Shown one piece after another: positions 5,074 through 10,149 of a stretch of 10,149 nt of DNA. The position numbers and the translations under genes were made by a program. The notes beneath the pieces were generated by a model. The model was not told the DNA's origin. It worked only from the letters and a program-made list of their open reading frames with translations, and did not search any database. Each line of letters starts with the position of its first letter. Position 1 is the first letter of the stretch. The stretch comes from 13-2-20CM-68-14 sp051955535 (lineage in GTDB: Bacteria > Actinomycetota > Thermoleophilia > Gaiellales > Gaiellaceae): positions 1-10,149 of the forward strand of contig JBQCGP010000041.1 of assembly GCA_051955535.1 (NCBI GenBank), in the 5' to 3' direction.

Positions 5074-5447
5074 TGACGACCGGGCTGGGCGCAGAACTAG
5101 GTTGCTCTCGTTGCCGCTGCTACCGAGGAGCGTTACTGTCGTTCAACGTGGAGCCGGGAGCATTGCACGGAGAACTCCCGCGCTTGTCGATCGCCGACTG
5201 GGTGTTCGCGGCCTGGACCGCCGGCATGGCTGCCGCCGTGATCCTCGTCGAGGCTGCGATCGCGCTCTGGTGGGAAAGAGCTGGGTTTGGGCCCGGCGAG
5301 TTCGGTGCGGGCGTTTTCGTCCTTATGTTCGGCGTAGGGCTGTACCTCGCGGGTCTTGTCGTCTTCTGGATCCTGGGCGTGCTCGGAACCTGGCTCTTCG
5401 GGACCGCACAGGGACTCGCCCACTGGGTGCGCAGCTCTCGGCCGTAG
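5073..5447 (+). CDS. Small two-segment membrane protein coupled to the ICMT-like gene
   Basis: A 124-residue hypothetical protein. The ATG at 5073-5075 overlaps the preceding TAA by one base, a typical coupled arrangement. Residues 1-35 are soluble in character and contain a compact cysteine cluster CSRCRC (11-16, pattern CxxCxC). Two long hydrophobic stretches follow, about 43-66 (rich in A, V, I, W) and 79-109 (VFVLMFGVGLYLAGLVVFW and on), then a short basic tail. Codon choice is strongly GC3-rich from about codon 36 onward and less so before, so a later start (GTG at 5148, TTG at 5163 or 5184) that drops the cysteine cluster is possible. I recognise no family. Position suggests it assists, anchors or is modified by the methyltransferase; that is inference from gene order alone. 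Confidence 0.62.
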   Translation: MTTGLGAELGCSRCRCYRGALLSFNVEPGALHGELPRLSIADWVFAAWTAGMAAAVILVEAAIALWWERAGFGPGEFGAGVFVLMFGVGLYLAGLVVFWILGVLGTWLFGTAQGLAHWVRSSRP

Positions 5448-5456
5448 CCGGCCAGC

Positions 5457-5492
5457 GACGTCAACCTCACTGAAAAGCGGGCGGTTAACGTC
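5457..5492. repeat. Imperfect 9-bp inverted repeat upstream of the M23-like gene
   Basis: GACGTCAAC (5457-5465) and GTTAACGTC (5484-5492) are complementary at eight of nine positions across an 18-base spacer. They lie ten bases past the stop of the small membrane protein gene and about 200 bp before the next start. The element could be an operator for the downstream gene or a weak termination structure. The rest of the gap (5448-5692) shows no gene. Confidence 0.2.
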
Positions 5493-5692
5493 CTCGTGAT
5501 GGGCTCGCCAAGTCTGGCGCAATCGCTCCCTGACCCCCCTCAGCGGGGCGGTTTCCGTCGCAGGGACCCCGACAGCTCACACACAGAACCACTCGGACGA
5601 GGATCTTGCCGGTACTCGATGAACGCTTCTCGCGATGGTGCGAAGCTGACGGAGTCACCTCTGCCGGAGACCACGTCGTCTGGCGCGGGAGC

Positions 5693-6865
5693 ATGAGAAT
5701 CGTTGAGCGCTTGATTCATGTCCTTGCCTGGTCGCGTCGACCCGCGTGCGGCTTGGCCGGAGTGCTGGCGCTCACGGCCTTGCTCGTGACCCCGTCGGTC
5801 GGAGCGCCGGGGGCGGGCTCCAGCCAGGGAGTCCCGGGTGCGCTTCCGCGCGGGTTCGTCTACCGATACAACGACGACTACCACGGTTGGCCGATCGCGC
5901 CGGTTCACGAGCAGCACCCGGTGCGCTCCTCGTTTCTCGACCCTCGCGGACTCGACGAGAACGGGCTCGCCGGCTACCACTTCGGAATCGACATCAGCGT
6001 CGACGACAGCCACCCGGATCCGGGTGCACCCAGCAGCTTCTTCAGTCATCGGGTCTACGCGGTGGAGAACGGCATGACAGACGTCAGAAAACGGGTCGAC
6101 TCGGCTCCGTGCCCCGACCGGCTTCTGGCGGTCGGCCACTTCGCCTACTTGCACGTCTCGCCGACGGTGCCTGACGGCATCTGGGTCCACGCGGGCGACC
6201 CGATCGGTTGGACCTGCCGGGGTGAGTGGCATGTGCATCTCTCCGAGTGGCAGATGCTCGACGGCCGCCACGTCTGGGTGAATCCGCTGCATGCCGGTGG
6301 GAAGCTGCTGCCCTACGTCGACACGGCGCCACCGGTGATCCGCGCTCTCCGCTTCTTCACGCCACCGCTAAGGCCGTGGCACCCGCGGATCGACCTGGCG
6401 TTGCCAGACAGCGCCCAACGCCTCTCGGCGACGTATCTCTACGGTCGCGTCGAGCTCCGTGCCGAGATCGAGGACCTCCAGTCGTTCGGCGGGTGGCTTG
6501 AATCGCATCCGCGCTGGGAAACGGGGCTGCATCCGTATCGCGTCGCCGTCTCGATCAGGTCGCTCGCGACGCGTGCGCTCGTCCTCGACCGAATCGCCTT
6601 CCAAAGCGACCAGATTCCGCGGACGCCCTACCTCGTCCACTACGCGCCGGGCACGGTCGAGAACGTGCCGATGTCCGAATGTGTGTTCCAAACGACGATG
6701 GTCTGTACAGGAGAGCTCTGGTTTCGCCCTCTCTCACGGTTCAAGCAGGAGTTCTGGGACACCCGACAAGTCCCGGACGGCAGCTACGAAGTCGTCGTCC
6801 GAGCCTGGGACGTGAAGGGCAACATGGCAGAGAGGGGCGTCCGGGTGTTCGTATTCAACCCGTGA
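5693..6865 (+). CDS. Secreted protein with M23 (LytM-like) metallopeptidase-type domain
   Basis: A 390-residue exported protein. A basic N-terminus and hydrophobic segment (about residues 19-37, GLAGVLALTALLVTPSVGAP) form a signal peptide. Residues 95-186 carry the M23 elements in order: YHFGID with H96 and D100 (HxxxD), VYAVENG (121-127), GHFAYLHVS (148-156) in the place of the usual YaHL strand, WVHAGDPIGW (164-173) and HVHLSEW with H180 and H182 (HxH). H96, D100 and H182 would hold zinc, with H180 and H154 catalytic. The glycine-rich turn that usually precedes HLH is replaced by CRGEW. M23 enzymes cut peptide bridges in cell-wall peptidoglycan; whether this one does is not shown. Residues 210-390 form a beta-rich C-terminal region ending in a typical Ig-like edge, PDGSYEVVVRAWDVKGN (361-377). 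The frame is open back to a TTG at 5606, but ATG 5693 directly begins the signal peptide. GGGAG at 5687-5691 lies too near to be an ideal ribosome-binding site. Confidence 0.83.
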   Translation: MRIVERLIHVLAWSRRPACGLAGVLALTALLVTPSVGAPGAGSSQGVPGALPRGFVYRYNDDYHGWPIAPVHEQHPVRSSFLDPRGLDENGLAGYHFGIDISVDDSHPDPGAPSSFFSHRVYAVENGMTDVRKRVDSAPCPDRLLAVGHFAYLHVSPTVPDGIWVHAGDPIGWTCRGEWHVHLSEWQMLDGRHVWVNPLHAGGKLLPYVDTAPPVIRALRFFTPPLRPWHPRIDLALPDSAQRLSATYLYGRVELRAEIEDLQSFGGWLESHPRWETGLHPYRVAVSIRSLATRALVLDRIAFQSDQIPRTPYLVHYAPGTVENVPMSECVFQTTMVCTGELWFRPLSRFKQEFWDTRQVPDGSYEVVVRAWDVKGNMAERGVRVFVFNP

Positions 6866-8991
6866 GCTTCGAGCGAAGGCGTCAGTTCGCGCCGCCGTGC
6901 TGGCTCGTGGTCAAGATGGGGGAGCCAGTGAAGCATCCGTGGTAGGTACCAGTTTCGGTCGCCGAGCAGTTTCATCGTGGCGGGGAGAAGTACGCCGCGG
7001 ATCAGCGTCGCGTCGATGAGGACGGCGGCGGCGAGTCCCACGCCGGCTTGCTTGAGTTCGAGCGAGGAAAGTGTTCCGAAGAGCGCAAAGACGGCGAACA
7101 TCACTGTGGCGGCGGCGGTGACAACGCCAGCAGTCAGCCCAATCGACCGTTTGACTGCGGCCTCGGTGGGTTCGCCGCAGCTAACGGCTTCGCGGACGCG
7201 GCTGAGGATGAACACGTGGTAGTCCATCGAGAGACCGAAGAGAACGACGAACAGGAAGAGCGGCAGCCACGAGACGATCGTGCCGTTCGAGCGAAAGCCG
7301 AGGATCGGCTGTGCCCAGTGATGTTGGAAGACGAGCGCGAGGATGCCGTAGGCGGCGCCGACCGAGAGCAGGTTGAGCGCGATCGCTTTCAGCGGCACGA
7401 CGAGCGAACGGAACGCGACGAGCAGAAGGGCGAACGCAAGTAGAAGAACGAACGCGAGCACGTACGGCAGGGTGTGCTGGATCTGGCGGGTGAAGTCGAC
7501 GTCCTCGGCCGTCGGGCCGGTGACGGCGGTCTCGACCCCGGGGACGCCGCCGAAGGTCCTCGGGATCAGCTTGGTCCGCAGCCAATTGACGGCGCGTCGG
7601 CTCGACGGGTTGGCACCGTTGCCGGTGAGCGGAAGGAAGAGTGCTGCGGCGCTGCCGTGGCCGTCCGGGACCGTACGAATGGGCTCGACCGGCTCGTTCG
7701 CGATGCCCACGTCGACCGAGAGCCGACTGAGGCGCCGCAGGTGCCCGGCGAGCTGCTGCCGTGTCTCCCGCGCTTCGACCGCGACGATCGCGGTCTCGCC
7801 CGCGCTCGGGAAGGTGCGGCGCACGTCGGCGAGGGCCTTCAGTGCAGGGGCGCTCTGCGCCGTTAGAGCGAGGTCGCTCGGCTTCGAGAGGCGTAGCGAG
7901 AGCGCCGGATAGGCAAGCGCGAGGAGAGCCGCGGTCGCGAGCGCAACTGCGATGAGCGGCCGCTCCGTGACCCGGTCGACGACCGACGACCAGAACCTGC
8001 TGCCGCGGTCGCTGTCCGCGCGGTGCACGAGCGGGATGCGCCCGGAGTCGATGCGCGGGCCGAGCAGCCGCAGGGTGGCGGGCAGAGCGGTGACTGCGCC
8101 GAGAACGGCGCAGACGATGACAGCGATCGCCGCCGTTGCGATCCCGCTCAGCGTCTTGACGCCGGCGATGTACATGCCGGCCATCGCAATCGCCACAGTC
8201 GCGCCGGAGACGACCACGGTGCGGCCGGAGGTGTGCAGCGTCGTCTCGAGCGCATCATCGAGCGCCGCGCTGCGCCGTCGTTCGGCGCGCGAGCGAACGA
8301 CGAAGAAGAGGGCGTAGTCGACGCCGACGGCCATCCCTATCAACAGCACGACCGTCTTGGCACTGCCTTCGACCGGGAAGAGTTGGCTGAGCGGGCCGAG
8401 CAGGCCGAGACCGGCGGCAACAGCGCTCAAGGCGAGTAGAACCGGGACGAACGCGGCGGCGAGCGACCCGAACGCGAGTAGGAGCACGAGCAATGTCACT
8501 GGGATCGAGAGCAGTTCGGCCCGGTGCAGGTCGCGGTCGACCATGCGGTTGCGGGCGTGGTCGGTCGAGACGTCGCCTGTCTCCTCGATCGTGACCCGTG
8601 GGTGCTCGCGTCCCGCGGCGGCGGCTGCCGCCCGGATCCGATCGACGTCGATGTTGCGGGTCAGCTCGGCCAGGACGACGGCCGAGCGTCGGTCCTTGCT
8701 GTGTTTGACCTCGGGTGTGAGCCCGAGCGCCCGGAAGCGGTTCGCGACGTCGACGATCGCGCTGCGAGGGACAGGCGCCGCACGAGTGTCCAGGTAGGCG
8801 AGCTCGCGCGGCGGCTCCCACAGTTGGTGCTTGTTCATGATCGCGTAGCCGCGTGCGGACTCGCCGACGGCGCCGTTGTCGAGCGTCTTCGTGCCGCTGA
8901 TCGCGCCGAGCGCCAGGCACACGATTACGAAGGCGAGCCACGCGACGAGCGCGAGTCGCGGGTGGCCGATGCTCCAGCGTCCGACTCTCAT
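6784..8991 (-). CDS. MMPL-family (RND superfamily) transporter
   Basis: A 735-residue inner-membrane exporter. The layout is classic: TM1 (11-31), an external porter loop (32-158), a five-helix bundle (about 161-305), TM7 (345-365), a second loop (366-505) and a second bundle (508-672). The proton-relay motif appears in both halves: LLIGMAVGVDYALFFVVRSR (216-235, D225/Y226) and FGLSMDYHVFILSRVR (585-600, D590/Y591). The stretch DATLIRGVLLPATMKLLG (660-677) and the following NWYLP are standard for the family. Members move lipids, fatty acyl compounds or drugs out of the cell; the substrate here is unknown. ATG 8991 is fixed by AAAGGAGGT at 9005-8997. The last 40 residues are a non-conserved tail whose codons overlap the end of the converging M23-like gene by 82 bp. 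Gene order with the sensor kinase and regulator upstream on the same strand suggests control by that pair. Confidence 0.95.
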   Translation of the reverse strand: MRVGRWSIGHPRLALVAWLAFVIVCLALGAISGTKTLDNGAVGESARGYAIMNKHQLWEPPRELAYLDTRAAPVPRSAIVDVANRFRALGLTPEVKHSKDRRSAVVLAELTRNIDVDRIRAAAAAAGREHPRVTIEETGDVSTDHARNRMVDRDLHRAELLSIPVTLLVLLLAFGSLAAAFVPVLLALSAVAAGLGLLGPLSQLFPVEGSAKTVVLLIGMAVGVDYALFFVVRSRAERRRSAALDDALETTLHTSGRTVVVSGATVAIAMAGMYIAGVKTLSGIATAAIAVIVCAVLGAVTALPATLRLLGPRIDSGRIPLVHRADSDRGSRFWSSVVDRVTERPLIAVALATAALLALAYPALSLRLSKPSDLALTAQSAPALKALADVRRTFPSAGETAIVAVEARETRQQLAGHLRRLSRLSVDVGIANEPVEPIRTVPDGHGSAAALFLPLTGNGANPSSRRAVNWLRTKLIPRTFGGVPGVETAVTGPTAEDVDFTRQIQHTLPYVLAFVLLLAFALLLVAFRSLVVPLKAIALNLLSVGAAYGILALVFQHHWAQPILGFRSNGTIVSWLPLFLFVVLFGLSMDYHVFILSRVREAVSCGEPTEAAVKRSIGLTAGVVTAAATVMFAVFALFGTLSSLELKQAGVGLAAAVLIDATLIRGVLLPATMKLLGDRNWYLPRMLHWLPHLDHEPARRRELTPSLEAHGLNTNTRTPLSAMLPFTSQARTTTS

Positions 8992-8996
8992 CTGCG

Positions 8997-9005
8997 ACCT
9001 CCTTT
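8997..9005 (-). promoter_or_regulatory. Strong ribosome-binding site of the MMPL gene
   Basis: On the minus strand AAAGGAGGT lies five bases before the ATG at 8991. It is close to a full match to the 3' end of 16S rRNA and settles the transporter start. It is the best ribosome-binding site of any gene in the window, which points to high or independently controlled translation inside the operon. Confidence 0.85.
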
Positions 9006-9010
9006 GGGGT

Positions 9011-9070
9011 CTTTCGAGGCTCGCACCCCCGGCGTCGCCTGCCCAGCCGGGCAGCCGGAGACTTTCGAGG
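9011..9070. repeat. Direct repeat CTTTCGAGG, two copies between regulator and transporter genes
   Basis: The nine bases CTTTCGAGG occur at 9011-9019 and 9062-9070, start to start 51 bp (CCTCGAAAG on the coding, minus strand). One copy is in the loop of the intercistronic hairpin; the other lies five bases upstream of the transporter's Shine-Dalgarno. They could be paired binding sites for a protein or RNA controlling the transporter, or chance. Confidence 0.3.
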
Positions 9071-9083
9071 TAGGGCTGCCCGG
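9047..9083 (-). promoter_or_regulatory. Intercistronic hairpin after the response regulator gene
   Basis: CCGGGCAGCC (9047-9056) and GGCTGCCCGG (9074-9083) are perfect 10-bp complements around a 17-base loop. The stem begins two bases past the stop codon of the regulator gene and has no T tract after it on the minus strand. It could slow polymerase, protect the upstream mRNA from 3' decay, or act as a factor-dependent attenuator that lowers transporter expression relative to the regulator. Confidence 0.5.
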
Positions 9084-9085
9084 TA

Positions 9086-9736
9086 CTAGGTCGCGTTGAG
9101 GAACGTCACGACTGCGAGAACGCGCCGATGGTCGTCCTCCGTTTGCGGCAGCCGCAGCGTTGCGAAGATGTTCTTCACGTGCTTCTCGACGGTGTGCTCG
9201 GTGATGTAGAGCCGCTCCGCGATTGCCTTGTTCGACCGTCCTTCGGCCATCAGGGTAAGCACCTCGAGCTCACGGTTCGTGAGGTCTTCGAGCGGCGTGT
9301 CGCCCTTGCGGCGCTGGCCGACGAGTTGGGACACCACCGCGGGATCGAGGACGGAGCCGCCCTCGCCGATCCGCTTGACGCTCGTCGACAGCTCGTTTAG
9401 GTCGGAAACACGGTCCTTGAGCAGGTAGCCGACACGCTCGGTTCCCTGTGCCAGCAACTCGACCGCGTACCGCGCTTGCACGTACTGCGACAGCACGAGG
9501 ATGCCCACCTGCGGCCAGCGCGCGCGGATCAGCTTGGCAGCTTGCAGCCCCTCGTCGGTGTGGGTCGGCGGCATCCGGATGTCGACGACCGCAAGGTCAG
9601 GCTCGTAGGAGCGGACCTTCAACATGAGGTCCGCAGCGCTGCCGCTCAGGCCGAGGACCTCGAAGCCCGCGTCCTCGAGGATCCGCGCGACGCCCTCGCG
9701 CAGCAGCACCGAATCGTCGGCGATGACCACGCGCAC
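9086..9736 (-). CDS. NarL/FixJ-type response regulator with LuxR DNA-binding domain
   Basis: A 216-residue two-component transcription regulator. The receiver domain (1-120) has the acidic pair D7/D8, the phosphate-accepting D52 in DLAVVDIRMPP, S83 in the Thr/Ser switch position (ILVLSQY) and K107 in GYLLKD, so all key residues are present. The C-terminal LuxR-type helix-turn-helix (about 150-200) reads LTNRELEVLTLMAEGRSNKA then IAERLYITEHTVEKHVKNI, a full match to the family pattern. Phosphorylation by the kinase encoded just upstream should drive dimer formation and DNA binding. The start is GTG at 9736, only 15 bp after the kinase stop; another GTG two codons in is possible. It precedes the MMPL gene by 94 bp, so that transporter is the obvious candidate target. 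The sequence shows no confirmed binding site. Confidence 0.95.
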   Translation of the reverse strand: MRVVIADDSVLLREGVARILEDAGFEVLGLSGSAADLMLKVRSYEPDLAVVDIRMPPTHTDEGLQAAKLIRARWPQVGILVLSQYVQARYAVELLAQGTERVGYLLKDRVSDLNELSTSVKRIGEGGSVLDPAVVSQLVGQRRKGDTPLEDLTNRELEVLTLMAEGRSNKAIAERLYITEHTVEKHVKNIFATLRLPQTEDDHRRVLAVVTFLNAT

Positions 9737-9751
9737 GCGCCGAGTCTACGG

Positions 9752-10149
9752 CTAGAGGTGCAGGGGCAGCCGCGCGAGGATCCGCGTCCCCGCTCCAACG
9801 GGGCTGACCACCTCCAGCGATCCGCCGAAGGCCTGGACGCGATCCTCGAGCCCGCGCAGCCCGGACCCCGTCGAGGGGCTGGCGCCGCCGATCCCGTCGT
9901 CGGCAACCTCGACCAGGAGCACTGCGTCATCGACGCTCACCGTCACCCGCGCCGTGGCCGCGCGCGCGTACTTGGCGGCGTTGGCGAGTGACTCCGCCAC
10001 AACGTAAGAGGCGGCTGCCTCGATCGGCTCCGGCGGCCGCTGCTCCAGGCGCACCTCGAGCTCGACCTCGAACGGGGCGCGCTCGGCGAGGCCGCGAAGC
10101 GCGTACGGCAGGCCGCGCTCGGTGAGGATCGCGGGGTGGATCCCGTGGG
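9752..10149 (-). CDS. Sensor histidine kinase, C-terminal part (5' end outside window)
   Basis: 132 codons of the ATPase end of a NarX/DesK-class (HisKA_3) kinase; sensor region and phospho-accepting His lie beyond the right edge. The visible part begins at HGIHPAILTERGLPYAL, the helix that follows the dimerisation domain in this class. The HATPase domain then shows the N box YVVAESLANAAKYARA, the G1 box VEVADDGIGGA and the G2 box GSGLRGLEDRVQAFGGSLEV, and ends with a strand containing GAGTRILARLPL. All nucleotide-binding boxes are intact. The frame is open to the window edge, so the internal Met around 10054 is not the start. The stop TAG at 9752-9754 is 15 bp ahead of the response regulator, a normal kinase-regulator operon. 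Confidence 0.93.
   Translation of the reverse strand, partial: HGIHPAILTERGLPYALRGLAERAPFEVELEVRLEQRPPEPIEAAASYVVAESLANAAKYARAATARVTVSVDDAVLLVEVADDGIGGASPSTGSGLRGLEDRVQAFGGSLEVVSPVGAGTRILARLPLHL

Noticed and set aside
5534..5550. CCCC/GGGG stem near ACCCCCCTCAGCGGGGCGGTTT as a terminator
   Set aside because: Only four to five pairs with a short T run; too weak to call separately.
8255..8941. 228-codon minus-strand frame
   Set aside because: Alternate frame inside the MMPL gene, arginine-rich and without membrane segments.

Overview
The window reads as chromosomal DNA from a high-GC actinobacterium. Very high GC at third codon positions, GTG starts, a LuxR-type two-component pair next to an MMPL transporter, and the general look of the proteins suggest a deep-branching, Thermoleophilia-like lineage (Gaiellales or Solirubrobacterales). 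This placement rests on protein and codon style only; no 16S rRNA or marker gene is present.

Layout from left to right. Positions 1-129 hold the C-terminal tail of an unrecognised plus-strand gene. A structured non-coding stretch of 400 bp follows, then a plus-strand FAD-dependent monooxygenase (530-1645). A minus-strand pair comes next, transcribed as a secreted parallel beta-helix protein (3704-2304) and then a small membrane protein resembling YdjM/DUF457 (2233-1850). Positions 3705-4404 form a lower-GC, palindrome-rich gap of 700 bp. It contains an isolated 3' half of a CAU-anticodon tRNA running from the anticodon loop to the discriminator base, followed by a terminator-like stem. This is what a tyrosine recombinase leaves at one end of an integrated element. 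By the usual geometry the element, or what is left of it, would lie to the left of position 4108.

To the right is a plus-strand set: an isoprenylcysteine-carboxyl-methyltransferase-like membrane enzyme (4405-5073), a small membrane protein joined to it by TAATG start/stop overlap (5073-5447), and a secreted protein with an M23 peptidase-like zinc site (5693-6865). The last gene converges on, and overlaps by 82 bp, the 3' end of an MMPL transporter (8991-6784, minus strand). That transporter follows a NarL/LuxR-type response regulator (9736-9086) and the C-terminal part of its sensor histidine kinase (10149-9752, cut by the window edge). Kinase, regulator and transporter probably form one operon in which the sensor pair controls the exporter. 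A 10-bp intercistronic hairpin and a repeated 9-mer between regulator and transporter may adjust transporter expression.

Most genes are members of known families. The parts least explained by known annotation are the tRNA fragment with its adjacent nested inverted repeats, the coupled small membrane protein with an N-terminal cysteine cluster, and the RNA-structure candidates at 242-267 and 9047-9083.
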